A stretch of DNA of 64,000 nucleotides from a bacterium (GCA_017941035.1 JAGAXG010000045.1:1-64000), one strand, 5' to 3'; positions 18,297 to 28,258 are shown, counted from the stretch's first letter. Notes: generated from the sequence alone by a model not told the origin. Made by a program: numbers and translations.

Positions 18297-19664
18297 TTAT
18301 ACTTTTTCTTTTACAAGGTTTGTTATTCCGGCTGAAATCAATAAACACAACGCACCGATAAAGAAAGTATATTCATAATGGTAATTCAAAAATTCGCCGT
18401 TTTGAATGACAGATTTATCAATTATCCATGCGACAAGAGTACAAACCAAAACTTGCGGTCCCGCAATAAATATATTAAATAAACCCATAACCGAACCTTC
18501 TGTACCAGACTTTATATACTGAGAAAGCATTGCAAAAGGTAATGCACAAACACTTGCCCAGCCAATACCTGACAATGCCATACCTGCTCCTACTATAACA
18601 GAGTTTGTTTTGAAAATACCCATTATTAAATAAGCACAAACCATTGACAATAAAGATAAAATATGAACTTTTTTATTACCAAATTTCCCTGCCAAAATTC
18701 CTATAGGGACAGCAACTAAAAAACAAATTAAGTTAAATATAGCAAAACAAATTGAAGAATAATTTGTTGCAGCAGTTTGAGTAGATAAAAACCTTTGTTG
18801 TAATTCTACACTCAATTTTGTTAAATCAGGGACCCCAAAGACTGTATGAATGGCAAAATTTGTAAAGAAAATCATCATACACATCATACCTATCCAAGTA
18901 AAAAATTGCATAACACAAATCTTTGAAACCTCTGGAGAAAGAGCAAAAAACTCCTTCATCGATTGCCAAAAAGAACTTTTTGCCGTAGTATTATCGGAAA
19001 TTGTTTCTACACTATCTGTAGATTTTTCTTTTATTGTCAAACAAGTCCACGTCATTGCAAGAGTAAACGCAATACCAGCCATAATAAATTGAGCAGGTAT
19101 AGACATTTGATAGTTAAATGCCCATTTTAAAAATGGTGCAGTTGCAGCTGCAACAACTGAACCCAGTCCAATAGAAAGACTGATCCATGAATTAGCAAGA
19201 GAATGTTGTTCTTTTGGTACAACATCAGGTATTATAGCCCTATAAGGACCTTGAGCAATATTTATACACGCATCAATTATCCATATGAAAACTGCTGCAA
19301 TTAAAAGTCCAGTCCATGCCGGAACATTTGTTCCAAATAAATTCGCAATATTGCCGGAGTTAGGAAATAACCACAATGCTATTGACGCAATTATAGCTCC
19401 TGCAAAAAGGTATGGTCTGCGTCGTCCAAATTTAGATTTAGTTTTATCAGAAAGCGCACCAATTAAAGGTTGTACAACCATACCTGTAAACGGTCCAGCA
19501 AGCCAAATTAAACCATACAACCATGGTGTAGCGCCAAGACCTTCTGTTACAGGAGCAGAAAGAATAATTCTCATTTGCCACGCAAACTGTAACCCTAAAA
19601 AACCTAACGCCAAATTCAAAAAATTAATCGTAGTAAATCGTTTTAGTTCATTGTTTTCGCTCAT
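18297..19664 (-). CDS. MFS sugar transporter (SLC45/GPH-like)
   Basis: 455 aa with about 12 hydrophobic segments. The signature GPFTGMVVQPLIGALSDKTK followed by SKFGRRRPYL is characteristic of the sucrose/maltose (SLC45-like) branch of the major facilitator superfamily, which imports sugars with protons. The loop between helices 6 and 7 is polar, as usual. It is a single gene on the minus strand. The substrate cannot be read from the sequence; a di- or oligosaccharide would suit a fermenter with a glucan phosphorylase, but that is inference. Confidence 0.85.
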   Translation of the reverse strand: MSENNELKRFTTINFLNLALGFLGLQFAWQMRIILSAPVTEGLGATPWLYGLIWLAGPFTGMVVQPLIGALSDKTKSKFGRRRPYLFAGAIIASIALWLFPNSGNIANLFGTNVPAWTGLLIAAVFIWIIDACINIAQGPYRAIIPDVVPKEQHSLANSWISLSIGLGSVVAAATAPFLKWAFNYQMSIPAQFIMAGIAFTLAMTWTCLTIKEKSTDSVETISDNTTAKSSFWQSMKEFFALSPEVSKICVMQFFTWIGMMCMMIFFTNFAIHTVFGVPDLTKLSVELQQRFLSTQTAATNYSSICFAIFNLICFLVAVPIGILAGKFGNKKVHILSLLSMVCAYLIMGIFKTNSVIVGAGMALSGIGWASVCALPFAMLSQYIKSGTEGSVMGLFNIFIAGPQVLVCTLVAWIIDKSVIQNGEFLNYHYEYTFFIGALCLLISAGITNLVKEKV

Positions 19665-19680
19665 TATTCATTCCTTATTC

Positions 19681-19745
19681 TTTTTCCCTGTCTTCTGCCC
19701 TTTTTATGGGAAGGTGGCACGCTGTGCCGTAGGGAGTGTACTTTC
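19681..19745. repeat. GC-rich hairpin element, possible dispersed repeat
   Basis: Between the MFS transporter and pyrG lies a patch that is GC-rich for this genome. It contains CCC/GGG around TTTTTAT and a perfect GGCAC-GCT-GTGCC hairpin (19716-19728). Its style resembles short dispersed palindromic elements. I see no second copy in this window. Confidence 0.35.
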
Positions 19746-19813
19746 TGTAAACCGTCTTACTTTTTTATTATAAATTTCAAAGGTTACTGCAAATTAGCAA
19801 CAGATATAATAAA

Positions 19814-21424
19814 TTACTTTTTACCCATTTGTTTTATTGCAGCATCAACTAATCCCTTAAATAACGGATGTGGTTTATCAGGTCTTGATTTAAATTCAGG
19901 ATGGAACTGGCATGCAACAAACCAATCCAGTTTTGGTAACTCAACAATTTCAGCAAGCATACCATCAGGTGACATTCCTGAGAATACAAGTCCTGCTTTA
20001 CTTAAATCTTCGTGATATTCTGTATTGACTTCATATCTATGTCTGTGACGCTCTGAAATTACATCTTTGCCGTAAGCTTTGTAAGCTTTTGTCCCTTTTT
20101 TTAAATGGCAATCATAAGCCCCCAATCGCATGGTTCCGCCATAACCTTTTACATTCTTTTGTTCAAGCATTAAATCAATAACAGGGTCTTGAGGATTTTC
20201 GTCAAATTCTTTTGAATTTGCGCCCTTTAATCCTAAAACATTTCTCGCATATTCGATTACCGTGCACTGTAAACCTAAGCACAAACCTAAAAACGGAAGA
20301 TTATTTTCTCTCGCATATTTAATTACATTAAGTTTACCTTCAATTCCTCTGACTCCAAACCCTCCAGGGACTACAACAGCATCGACATCTTTTAACTGCT
20401 CTTTACATTTTGAATAATCAACGCATTCTTCAGAATTTATCCATTTTATTTCAACAGAAGCTCCATCAGCATAACCTGCATGTTTTAAAGATTCCACTAC
20501 GGAAATATAAGCATCTGAAAGTTTTGTATACTTTCCTGCAATCCCTACTCTTATTGATTTGTCAGGATGTTTAATTTTATCAACAAGTTTTTCCCAAGAT
20601 GAAAGATTTGGTTTTTTATCTTTAATTCCAAGCATTTTTAATACAACAGAGCACATTCCTTGTTCTTCCAAAGCCAAAGGAACTTCGTAAATTGTTTTCA
20701 TATCACGACATTCAATAACCGCATCCTTTGAAAGAGAACAAAATAGCGCTAATTTCTCTCTTTCTGTTTTTGGAATAGGTTTTTGAGTTCTGCAAACCAA
20801 AATTTCCGGTTGAATACCGTAACTTCTTAATACATTAACGCTGTGTTGAGAAGGTTTAGTTTTCAATTCTCCTGAAGTCGGCAAATAAGGAAGCAAAGTA
20901 CAGTGAATAGAAATAGAGTTACCATATCCTATTTCAGCTTTATATTGTCTTATTGCCTCAATAAATGGTAAAGATTCAATATCACCAATAGTACCACCGA
21001 TTTCTATAATATGGAAATCAGGATTAAATTGCTTTGTCGCTCCGACAATTCTTGATTTAATTTCATTTGTAATATGAGGAATGACCTGAACAGTTGCACC
21101 TAAATAATCACCTCTGCGTTCTTTTTCTATAACTTTTTGATAAACACTACCTGAAGTTACATTATTATATTTGCCTAAATTTGTATCAGTAAATCTTTCA
21201 TAATGCCCTAAGTCTAAATCTGTTTCTGCACCATCATCTGTAACAAATACTTCCCCATGCTGAAAAGGACTCATTGTCCCAGGGTCAACATTTATATATG
21301 GATCAAATTTTTGATTTATTACAGAAAAACCTCTTGATCTTAATAATCTTCCCAAAGATGCAGCTACAATACCTTTACCTAAAGAACTTACAACTCCACC
21401 TGTTACAAATATGTATTTTGTCAT
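19814..21424 (-). CDS. pyrG: CTP synthase
   Basis: 536 aa. Makes CTP from UTP with ATP and glutamine. The N-terminal synthetase domain begins [18 protein letters not shown] (P-loop region) with the typical [13 protein letters not shown]-like segment. The C-terminal class I glutamine amidotransferase has the nucleophile in [10 protein letters not shown] and the His/Glu pair in [11 protein letters not shown]. The frame is open from an ATG at 21448, but AGGAGT lies about 8 bases before the ATG at 21424, which gives the conserved MTKYIF start. It is a single-gene unit downstream of gatC. Confidence 0.97.
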   Translation of the reverse strand: MTKYIFVTGGVVSSLGKGIVAASLGRLLRSRGFSVINQKFDPYINVDPGTMSPFQHGEVFVTDDGAETDLDLGHYERFTDTNLGKYNNVTSGSVYQKVIEKERRGDYLGATVQVIPHITNEIKSRIVGATKQFNPDFHIIEIGGTIGDIESLPFIEAIRQYKAEIGYGNSISIHCTLLPYLPTSGELKTKPSQHSVNVLRSYGIQPEILVCRTQKPIPKTEREKLALFCSLSKDAVIECRDMKTIYEVPLALEEQGMCSVVLKMLGIKDKKPNLSSWEKLVDKIKHPDKSIRVGIAGKYTKLSDAYISVVESLKHAGYADGASVEIKWINSEECVDYSKCKEQLKDVDAVVVPGGFGVRGIEGKLNVIKYARENNLPFLGLCLGLQCTVIEYARNVLGLKGANSKEFDENPQDPVIDLMLEQKNVKGYGGTMRLGAYDCHLKKGTKAYKAYGKDVISERHRHRYEVNTEYHEDLSKAGLVFSGMSPDGMLAEIVELPKLDWFVACQFHPEFKSRPDKPHPLFKGLVDAAIKQMGKK

Positions 21425-21502
21425 TATTAAACTCCTATTCCAAGACATTAAGTTTACATAATTTATTTTACTTTAACTTAATAAGTTAATTTTTATAAAC
21501 CA

Positions 21503-21530
21503 CTAAAAAACATAAAGACTTTAAGTCTTA
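21503..21530 (-). terminator. Terminator after gatC
   Basis: On the minus strand AAGACT-TAA-AGTCTT is followed by TATG and six T, just past the gatC stop codon at 21536. Confidence 0.6.
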
Positions 21531-21535
21531 TCGAC

Positions 21536-21817
21536 TTAATTAATCTTCGGCACCTTAAAAAATCCGTCCTCTTCATCAGGGGCATTGGACATCAATGCTT
21601 CTTTTGAAATTTCTTGAACCGGAATATCTTCTCTCATTACATTTGAAAAATCAATAACCTGAGTCATGGGCTTTACATCTGAAGTATCAACTTCATTCAT
21701 TTGATCAACATATTTCAAAACATCCCCAAGTTGTTTTGTATATAAAACTTTTTCTTCATCAGTTAATTCTAAACGAGCTAATTTAGCGACATGCTCCACA
21801 TCTTTAACAGTAATCAT
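21536..21817 (-). CDS. gatC: Aspartyl/glutamyl-tRNA amidotransferase subunit C
   Basis: 93 aa from the ATG at 21817. GatC stabilises the GatAB amidotransferase that converts Glu-tRNA(Gln) and/or Asp-tRNA(Asn). Motifs are VEHVAKLARLELTDEE, the QLGDVLKYVDQMNEVDTS core, and the tail LMSNAPDEEDGFFKVP. A longer frame opens at 21871, but AGGAG lies 7 bases before the ATG at 21817 and the extra residues do not fit the family. gatA and gatB are not in the window. Confidence 0.95.
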   Translation of the reverse strand: MITVKDVEHVAKLARLELTDEEKVLYTKQLGDVLKYVDQMNEVDTSDVKPMTQVIDFSNVMREDIPVQEISKEALMSNAPDEEDGFFKVPKIN

Positions 21818-21952
21818 TACTATACTCCTTAAAATATTATTGTAAGAAAATAATAACATGAAAATAATCAATATAAATGTATATTAAAGAAATTTAAAGT
21901 ATATGAAAAGAAAATTATTTATGATAATATTATAATAAGAAAGAGTTTTAGG

Positions 21953-22741
21953 GTGAAAACGGATTTAGAAAAACTTGAAGAATTAGTTTTGAGCTATCGT
22001 AATGAAAAGGATTTAAAAAAAAAGCATGTCCTTTATCTTAATTTGGTAGAAAATGCCCTAAAACTTGTAAAAAAAATCGTTTCTGGTATTTACCCTTTGC
22101 CAAAAACAGTTTCACGTGATGATTTAATTCAAGTCGGAGCTGTTGGGATGCTGAAAGCAATAGATACTTACGTTATAACAGAACGCGGGAGTTTTAAAAC
22201 CTATGCAAGTAAATATATTAAAGGGAAAATTCTTCATTATTTAAGAGATAAAGCTAATATTGTAAAACCGCCAAGGGAAACCTCTGCGAATATTGCAAAA
22301 GTAAAAGAAGCCTCGGACATTTTGAGCAATAATGGAACTCATAATCCTTCCGTTGAAGAAATTTCTTCATATGTCGGATTAGCTCAAGCTAAAGTTCAGG
22401 AAATTATAGATGCTGAGGCATTAAAAAATATTGTTTCGTTAGATCAGAATGTTTTTGCTACAGATGGATTTGAAACTCTGATAGATAGAATCAAAACAGA
22501 TGATGAAAATTCTTATGAAAAAACATATGAAAATAAAAAAGTTATTGAATTCGCCCTAAACAAACTTGAGGAGAATGAAAAAAAAGTTATTTTTAAATAT
22601 TATATAGAAGGATTAACTAAAAAAGATATCGCTAAAGATATAAATGTATCTGCAATGCAGGTTACGAGGATTATTAAAAGAGCTTTAAATAAAATGTATA
22701 CAATAATAGAGAATGATCTTAATACATTGGAGGGGAAATGA
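21953..22741 (+). CDS. Alternative sigma-70 family RNA polymerase sigma factor
   Basis: 262 aa starting with GTG, with AAAGAG about 8 bases upstream. Region 2 is seen as SRDDLIQVGAVGMLKAIDTY and FKTYASKYIKGKILHYLRD, region 3 as VKPPRETSANIAKV, and region 4 as a helix-turn-helix LEENEKKVIFKYYIEGLTKKDIA. The lack of region 1 and the compact length place it in group 3 (SigB/SigF/FliA-like), so it is not the primary sigma. The stop overlaps the prepilin peptidase start (ATGA), so the two are translationally coupled; it may direct surface-structure genes, but that is inference. Confidence 0.92.
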   Translation: MKTDLEKLEELVLSYRNEKDLKKKHVLYLNLVENALKLVKKIVSGIYPLPKTVSRDDLIQVGAVGMLKAIDTYVITERGSFKTYASKYIKGKILHYLRDKANIVKPPRETSANIAKVKEASDILSNNGTHNPSVEEISSYVGLAQAKVQEIIDAEALKNIVSLDQNVFATDGFETLIDRIKTDDENSYEKTYENKKVIEFALNKLEENEKKVIFKYYIEGLTKKDIAKDINVSAMQVTRIIKRALNKMYTIIENDLNTLEGK

Positions 22742-23781
22742 GTACAATAATGATTATAATCGGATTTATATTTATTATAGGGTTGGTTATAGGAAGTTTT
22801 TTAAATGTTGTTATTTTAAGAACTGTGAGTGGCGAATCCATTGTATTTCCCGGATCAAAGTGCCCTAGATGTCAAAATTCTTTAAAGTGGTACCATAACA
22901 TACCTCTTTTATCGTATATATTTTTAAAAGGGAAATGCGCTTATTGCAAAGAACATATAAGCATTCAATATCCTATTGTTGAATTTATGACAGGATGTAT
23001 TTTTTCAGGATTGTTTATAAAATTTTGCATCCCATTTGATCCTTTGTTTGGGATTTATGAGTTTACGGCAATTTCAATTTCACAATTTATTTGTTATGTG
23101 TTTTCTTTAATCGCTTCTTGCCTATTTATAATAATTGCAGGGACAGATTTTATAGAGATGAAAGTAGCTGACAAACACACATACAGTCTGATTTGCACAG
23201 GAATTTTATTTGGAACTGTCTGCGCATGCATTAGCAGAGACTGGCATGTAATTCTATATTCATTAGAAGCTTTAATTCTCGGATTTGCCATAATGGAAGG
23301 AATCAGAAGATTAACAAGTTTTGCTTTAAAAGTTGAAACCTTCGGAGAAGGAGATGCTTATATTGCTGGAGGAATAGGTGCTTATTTAGGCGCTTTATTA
23401 TCAAATAGTACAAGTTTTGGGAATTATTTATCAATTTTTTATATAATGCTTGGGATGTTTGTTTTAAGTACAATTATACCGGCATTTTACATATTGCCGA
23501 TCTACATAAAAAGATTATTTAACCAAAAAAATTGGTATACATTAGGCGGAATTTTTGCGTTTGTGATTTATACTACAGGATATTGGTTTGCACAAAATTT
23601 GGGATGGCTTGAAAATACTTCTGCTCTTATTATTTGTACTACAGTATTGATATTACTGGGATTACTATTGTGTAGTGAATTATTTCGAGGGATAAAAGAA
23701 GGCGAAGGGAATCCAATGCCTTTCGGTCCAGCACTTTTAATTTCCGCTTTTATTTTAATGGTTTTGGTTCCTATGAGTTAA
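22738..23781 (+). CDS. Prepilin peptidase (A24 aspartic protease, PilD/GspO type)
   Basis: 347 aa polytopic membrane enzyme that cleaves and N-methylates type IV prepilins and pseudopilins. The N-terminal domain has GSFLNVVILR and the zinc-type motifs CPRC (42-45) and CAYC (67-70). The two catalytic aspartates lie in AGTDFIEMKVADKHT and FGEGDAYIAGG. It is longer than usual because of extra C-terminal helices. It is coupled to the sigma factor upstream. A substrate candidate, the prepilin-like protein, is encoded at 35032-36378. Its 3' end overlaps ruvA by 4 bases, convergently. Confidence 0.93.
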   Translation: MSTIMIIIGFIFIIGLVIGSFLNVVILRTVSGESIVFPGSKCPRCQNSLKWYHNIPLLSYIFLKGKCAYCKEHISIQYPIVEFMTGCIFSGLFIKFCIPFDPLFGIYEFTAISISQFICYVFSLIASCLFIIIAGTDFIEMKVADKHTYSLICTGILFGTVCACISRDWHVILYSLEALILGFAIMEGIRRLTSFALKVETFGEGDAYIAGGIGAYLGALLSNSTSFGNYLSIFYIMLGMFVLSTIIPAFYILPIYIKRLFNQKNWYTLGGIFAFVIYTTGYWFAQNLGWLENTSALIICTTVLILLGLLLCSELFRGIKEGEGNPMPFGPALLISAFILMVLVPMS

Positions 23782-24392
23782 ATACTTAATAATTGTAATG
23801 ATTTCTTTAAAATTTCTTCCGCAGAAGACTTTGAAGGCAGAGCATCCATAGTTCTTATCAATGCAGAATTAACTTCTTCATTTGCATAACCAAGAGAAAT
23901 AAGAACTCCGCGGGCATCTTCATACTCTTGAGTGAATGCTGAAACCGAAGATTTGTTAGCACTTGATTGTCCTTTGTATGAATTTAATTTGTCTTTTAAC
24001 TCCAAAATTATTTTTTGTGCGAGCTTTGGACCTACACCTTTAGCTTTTGTAAGCTCTTTATAATTACCGTCAATAACAAAACCAATAAGATCTGCCAAAT
24101 TAAAAGAATTTAATAAGGTTAATGCCATTTTTGAGCCTACTCCTGACACAGATGTCAAAACATTGAATACATCACGTTCTTCACGCTTTAAAAAACCACA
24201 TAGTGACATTTTATCTTCTCTGTGAAGCAATACAGAATAAATTGTTAAATCTTTACTTTCTTCAGGTAAAGCTTCAAAATCTCTTTCTGTTATTTCAAAC
24301 AAATATCCTACTCCACAAGTTTCCACTGTTACATAGAAGCCTTTTGAATCTGATGTTTTATATGTAAATTTTCCTCTAATATAATCATACAT
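23778..24392 (-). CDS. ruvA: Holliday junction branch migration protein RuvA
   Basis: 204 aa. RuvA tetramers bind four-way junctions and load the RuvB motor. Visible are the OB-fold start MYDYIRGKFTYK, the helix-hairpin-helix pair VSGVGSKMALTLL and AKGVGPKLAQKIILELKDK, and the C-terminal domain III with ARGVLISLGYANEEV that contacts RuvB. It begins 4 bases after the dnaA stop, so it is probably co-transcribed with dnaA. ruvB is not in the window. Confidence 0.96.
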   Translation of the reverse strand: MYDYIRGKFTYKTSDSKGFYVTVETCGVGYLFEITERDFEALPEESKDLTIYSVLLHREDKMSLCGFLKREERDVFNVLTSVSGVGSKMALTLLNSFNLADLIGFVIDGNYKELTKAKGVGPKLAQKIILELKDKLNSYKGQSSANKSSVSAFTQEYEDARGVLISLGYANEEVNSALIRTMDALPSKSSAEEILKKSLQLLSI

Positions 24393-24396
24393 AATG

Positions 24397-25812
24397 TTAT
24401 TTTATCATTTCCTTAATATCTTTAATTGTTAATTTTAATGCATCATCTGTTCTAAGTTTTTCAGAAATCATATCATAAGAATACATTACAGTTGTATGTT
24501 TTTTCGAATAAAACTCACCAATTGATTCATAACTAATTTCAAGCATTTCACGTGTTAAATATATTGCAATATGTCTGGCTTGCGCAATTCTTTGCTGGCG
24601 TGCAGTTCCCTTTAAATCCTTGACTGTAATGTCATAATATTTTGCGACATTTTGAGCAATTAGAGCCGGAGTAATCTCTTTTTTTCGAATATCACCCTTC
24701 AAAGCTTTTTGTGCAGTTTCTAAATTTATTTCCATATTCAAAAATTCAGCATAAGCACTGACTTTGTTAAATGCACCTTTTAATTCACGAACATTGTTCG
24801 GAAAATTCTCTGCTATATAAGCAAAAACATCGTCTTCTGCTTTTACTTCAAGTTCTTTTGAATAAGCTTTTACTATTTCAAACCTTGTTTCATAATCAGG
24901 AGGAACAATATCGACTACAAGTCCCATTTCAAAACGTGTCCTTAATCTTTCATCAAGCTTAGGAATATCACGAGGTTGTCTGTCAGATGCTATTACAATT
25001 TGTTTATTATTAGTATATAAAGCTTCAAAAGTAGAGAAGAAGTCTACCGCAATTTTTTCTCTTGATTCTAAAAATTGAATGTCATCAATTAAAAGGACAT
25101 CTACATTTTGAAATTTTTGGTGAAATTTTCTAAACATAGAATTGTTTCGATTAATTTTTGATTTGCCGTTTTGTTCATTTAATTGAAAACATTTTATCCA
25201 TTCATTGTGATAATCTTCAGTTCTTACATATCTAACTTTTAATTTTGTATTAAACAAAATATAATGACCTATTGCCTGTAAAAGATGAGTTTTCCCTAAT
25301 CCTGAAGCCCCATATATAAATAACGGATTGAATTTTTTAGAAGGATTATTTGCAACCGAAAAAGCTGCATTGTAAGCAAATTTAGAATTATCACCCACTA
25401 CGAAATTATCAAACTTTAAATTCAAATTCAAATTTGCATCAGACTGCATTTGAGCCAAAGATTGTTTTTTATCTTCATTTTTACGATCATTTTCAGTCTG
25501 ACCTGCAACAACTTTTGCAAGCTCTTTTTTACGGTTTTTAATATATTTATCAGATAAATCAGCATCGTAATTCAAAGAAAAAGAGCAATTCTCTCCAAGA
25601 ACAGATTTTACCGCAGATTTTATATTTTTATTCCAATCTTTTTTTAAGATATCAACCGAAAGCTGTTGCGGAGAAAGTATAACCAAAGTATTATTTTCAA
25701 AATCCACAGCTTCTAATGGTCTTATCCAAAGATTAAAAATATGAGAAGGAACACTTACTTCAAGCTCATCCTTAACTTTTTGCCAAATGTTTTTTACTTC
25801 CTGAACATCCAT
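24397..25812 (-). CDS. dnaA: Chromosomal replication initiator protein DnaA
   Basis: 471 aa from the ATG at 25812 (MDVQEVKNIWQKVKDEL). A TTG 63 bases upstream would add a hydrophobic stretch that is not part of the family. Domain I is about 1-90 and a polar linker follows. The AAA+ domain has Walker A GASGLGKTHLLQAI, Walker B LLIDDIQFL and sensor IVIASDRQP. Domain IV has the DnaA-box binding signature with QARHIAIYLTREM and KHTTVMYSYD. The neighbour downstream is ruvA rather than dnaN, and I find no DnaA-box cluster in the flanking gap. Confidence 0.97.
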   Translation of the reverse strand: MDVQEVKNIWQKVKDELEVSVPSHIFNLWIRPLEAVDFENNTLVILSPQQLSVDILKKDWNKNIKSAVKSVLGENCSFSLNYDADLSDKYIKNRKKELAKVVAGQTENDRKNEDKKQSLAQMQSDANLNLNLKFDNFVVGDNSKFAYNAAFSVANNPSKKFNPLFIYGASGLGKTHLLQAIGHYILFNTKLKVRYVRTEDYHNEWIKCFQLNEQNGKSKINRNNSMFRKFHQKFQNVDVLLIDDIQFLESREKIAVDFFSTFEALYTNNKQIVIASDRQPRDIPKLDERLRTRFEMGLVVDIVPPDYETRFEIVKAYSKELEVKAEDDVFAYIAENFPNNVRELKGAFNKVSAYAEFLNMEINLETAQKALKGDIRKKEITPALIAQNVAKYYDITVKDLKGTARQQRIAQARHIAIYLTREMLEISYESIGEFYSKKHTTVMYSYDMISEKLRTDDALKLTIKDIKEMIK

Positions 25813-25958
25813 ACTAAAATAATACAATAAAAAAAATTTTATAAAAGAAATACAAAAATATAGACAGTTGAGCAATTGTATATTGTACGCTTATTATTTT
25901 AAATATTACTGTAAATAAAAAATCTTTTTCATACTTCCAGCTATTCTTAATTCCAATT

Positions 25959-25985
25959 GGGGCACTTAATGCCCCATTTTTTTTA
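25959..25985 (+). terminator. Plus-strand terminator upstream of a glycosyltransferase gene
   Basis: GGGGCA-CTTAA-TGCCCC followed by ATTTTTTTT, a strong intrinsic terminator reading to the right. No plus-strand gene lies upstream; dnaA is on the other strand. It may end a short leader RNA (attenuator) of the gene at 26046 or a small RNA from the dnaA upstream gap. Confidence 0.7.
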
Positions 25986-26045
25986 TTAAAGATTATAGTT
26001 TTAAAAAATTATTTTTTTTGATATTATATTTATGGGACTAAAATT

Positions 26046-27413
26046 ATGAAAGAACGTTTTTTATTATTAATAATAATAAGCGGATTGACCGTTTTTATAT
26101 ATATTTTCCAAAATTACACAAGCTGGGGTTTAGGAATACTTGTTATACTAATGGGCTTATATTCTTTATTTGCCAATATTGCAACAAAATTCAAAGCAAG
26201 AAAAGCTCTCGGAAAACCTGTTCAGCATAACGAAAATTATAAACCTTTTGTAAGTATTATGGTTCCTGCTCACAATGAAGAGTCAGTAATTACAAACACA
26301 ATAGAAACTATTTTGAATCTTGATTATCCTAATTTTGAAGTTATTGTGATTGATGATAGAAGTACGGATAATACAGCATACGTCATTAAAAATTTAGAAA
26401 AACAGTATCCTAATAAAGTTAAATCGCTAATACGTAAACACGGAGCTTTTCCCGGTAAATCCGCAGTTTTAAATGATGCACTCATAATTGCTAAAGGAGA
26501 AGCTATTTTAGTTTTTGATGCAGATGCAACAATGGAATCCGATTTTTTAACAAAGCTTGTTTACGAACTTGAGCCAAAGGATGTTGGAGCTGTTCAGGCA
26601 CGCAAGATAGTCCGCAATAAAGATGTTAATATTTTAACAAAATGCCAAAACAATGAAATGACAATGGATACATATTTCCAAGTCACACGTGATGCTGTTA
26701 AAGGAGCTGTTGAACTTCGCGGGAATGGAGAATTGATAAAAAGGACAGCTTTGGATGATATTGGAGGATGGAATAATTTTACAATAACTGATGACCTTGA
26801 TATGTCAACAAGGCTTCATATTAAAGGATGGGATGTCCGTTTTTGTAAAGATACAGTTGTTTATGAAGAAGGTATTATGTATCTTTTCCCTCTATACAGG
26901 CAAAGAAGAAGATGGCTTGAGGGGACTATTCGCAGATATTTAGAATATTTTTGGGATATCTTAACTTCTAAAAAAATGTCTATGAGAGTAAGACTTGATA
27001 TGATTGCATATATTTCAGAATTTATAATGCCTGCATGGTTTTTTATTGAAATCGCAATTCTACTGGCAAAAATTATTATTAAAGATGCTCCTGCGTATAT
27101 TCTATTATCATCTGTAATCATGGGGGCTATTATAGGACTTGGATTCATGATTGCATGCAGGTATGCATTAAGAAAATATGACAATTTCACAAGAACAGAT
27201 GCATTAATACAATCTATTCTTACTGCAACATATCTTTTGATAATTTGGTTCCCGCTAGTTTTGTTTATAGCGTTCAAAATTTTATTTATGAAAAAAGATA
27301 TGAATTGGGGGAAAACAGCACATGGGCTTATTATGCATGAACATGCAATTCAACGCGCAAAAGAAAAAATTAAACAAGCTAAAGATGAATTAAAAAAATT
27401 ACTAAAGAAATAG
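26046..27413 (+). CDS. Membrane family 2 glycosyltransferase (PgaC/IcaA-like)
   Basis: 455 aa. Two N-terminal membrane helices (7-50) precede a GT2 catalytic domain: VPAHNEESVI, DDRSTDNT, VFDADATMES, GNGELIKRTALDDIGGW, ITDDLDMSTRL and the processive-synthase motif QRRRW. Then come three or four C-terminal helices and a basic tail. The layout matches poly-N-acetylglucosamine or hyaluronan/cellulose-type synthases that polymerise and export a beta-linked polysaccharide; the sugar cannot be determined. It lies upstream of apt in a plus-strand run, with a terminator-bearing leader in front. Confidence 0.88.
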   Translation: MKERFLLLIIISGLTVFIYIFQNYTSWGLGILVILMGLYSLFANIATKFKARKALGKPVQHNENYKPFVSIMVPAHNEESVITNTIETILNLDYPNFEVIVIDDRSTDNTAYVIKNLEKQYPNKVKSLIRKHGAFPGKSAVLNDALIIAKGEAILVFDADATMESDFLTKLVYELEPKDVGAVQARKIVRNKDVNILTKCQNNEMTMDTYFQVTRDAVKGAVELRGNGELIKRTALDDIGGWNNFTITDDLDMSTRLHIKGWDVRFCKDTVVYEEGIMYLFPLYRQRRRWLEGTIRRYLEYFWDILTSKKMSMRVRLDMIAYISEFIMPAWFFIEIAILLAKIIIKDAPAYILLSSVIMGAIIGLGFMIACRYALRKYDNFTRTDALIQSILTATYLLIIWFPLVLFIAFKILFMKKDMNWGKTAHGLIMHEHAIQRAKEKIKQAKDELKKLLKK

Positions 27414-27424
27414 GAGAATTTATA

Positions 27425-27961
27425 ATGACGAAAACATTATCAATAGAAGACGTTAAAACTCAAATTAGGAACGTTCCTAATTTCCCAAAAGAAGGAATAA
27501 TATTTCGCGATATTACAACAGGAATCAAAAACGGTGACACCATAAGATTTATGATTGACTGGTTATGTGATCAATTTAGCGATTCAAAAATTGATTATAT
27601 AGCAGGAATCGAGAGCAGAGGTTTCATTTTTGGAATGCCTATGGCTTATAAGCTTGGATGCGGATTCATCCCGATAAGAAAACCTAATAAACTTCCTGCA
27701 AAAACTGTTTCAGAAAGCTACGGACTAGAATATGGAACTGATACAATTGAAATACATGCTGATGCAATAGAAAAAGGAGCAAATGTACTTGTTGTAGATG
27801 ATTTACTTGCTACTGGCGGAACAGCATTTGCTGCATGTAATTTAGTAAAAAAAATAGGAGGAAATCTTGTTGGAACTGCTTTCTTAATTGAGCTCAAAGA
27901 TTTACACGGACGAGAAAAATTAAAAGATTGCGGAAAAACAGTTTCTATGTTAGAATATTAG
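27425..27961 (+). CDS. apt: Adenine phosphoribosyltransferase
   Basis: 178 aa, normal length. Salvages adenine to AMP using PRPP. Seen are FPKEGIIFRDIT, the hood region AGIESRGFIFG, and the PRPP-binding loop NVLVVDDLLATGGTA. AGGAG stands 8 bases before the ATG, 11 bases after the glycosyltransferase, so the two are likely co-transcribed although functionally unrelated. Confidence 0.96.
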   Translation: MTKTLSIEDVKTQIRNVPNFPKEGIIFRDITTGIKNGDTIRFMIDWLCDQFSDSKIDYIAGIESRGFIFGMPMAYKLGCGFIPIRKPNKLPAKTVSESYGLEYGTDTIEIHADAIEKGANVLVVDDLLATGGTAFAACNLVKKIGGNLVGTAFLIELKDLHGREKLKDCGKTVSMLEY

Positions 27962-27985
27962 TATTAAAAGCTTAGGAGAAATAAA

Positions 27986-28258
27986 ATGAAAAAGTTAGCA
28001 ATTATTTTAGCATTATTTATGGTCGCACCACTTGTTGCAAGTGCTGACAACGCAAAGTCTGATAAGGTAAATTTTAACAAACCTTATTATAATCAACCTG
28101 ACACTCCTCAAGGACGCAGAGTACAATATGCAGAAAAAAATTCTGCTGTTTACAAAAAAAATTCAGGGAACGAATATATTTTAAAATACAATGTTGATGA
28201 TTTAGAAGCAGCACCTTGGTTAAATGGTGGAAAAAGAAAGAACGGATATTCAAAATAA
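27986..28258 (+). CDS. Small secreted hypothetical protein (90 aa)
   Basis: 90 aa with a clear signal peptide (MKKLAIILALFMVAPLVASA), leaving a mature chain of about 70 polar residues rich in Lys, Asn and Tyr (for example NKPYYNQPDTPQGRR). No known domain. The ribosome site AGGAG precedes the ATG, and a strong terminator follows the stop. It is 24 bases after apt and probably the last gene of that run. Function unknown. Confidence 0.75.
   Translation: MKKLAIILALFMVAPLVASADNAKSDKVNFNKPYYNQPDTPQGRRVQYAEKNSAVYKKNSGNEYILKYNVDDLEAAPWLNGGKRKNGYSK

Noticed and set aside
19285-19773. 162-aa plus-strand ORF
   Set aside because: It is the antisense of the MFS transporter and runs into the hairpin element. 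There is no ribosome site or recognisable domain.
21425-21448. Longer N-terminus for CTP synthase
   Set aside because: The added residues include the ribosome site of the ATG at 21424, and the family starts at [10 protein letters not shown].
25813-26045. Replication origin next to dnaA
   Set aside because: I find no cluster of TTATCCACA-like boxes and no AT-rich 13-mers with boxes in the gap. The neighbour is ruvA, not dnaN.
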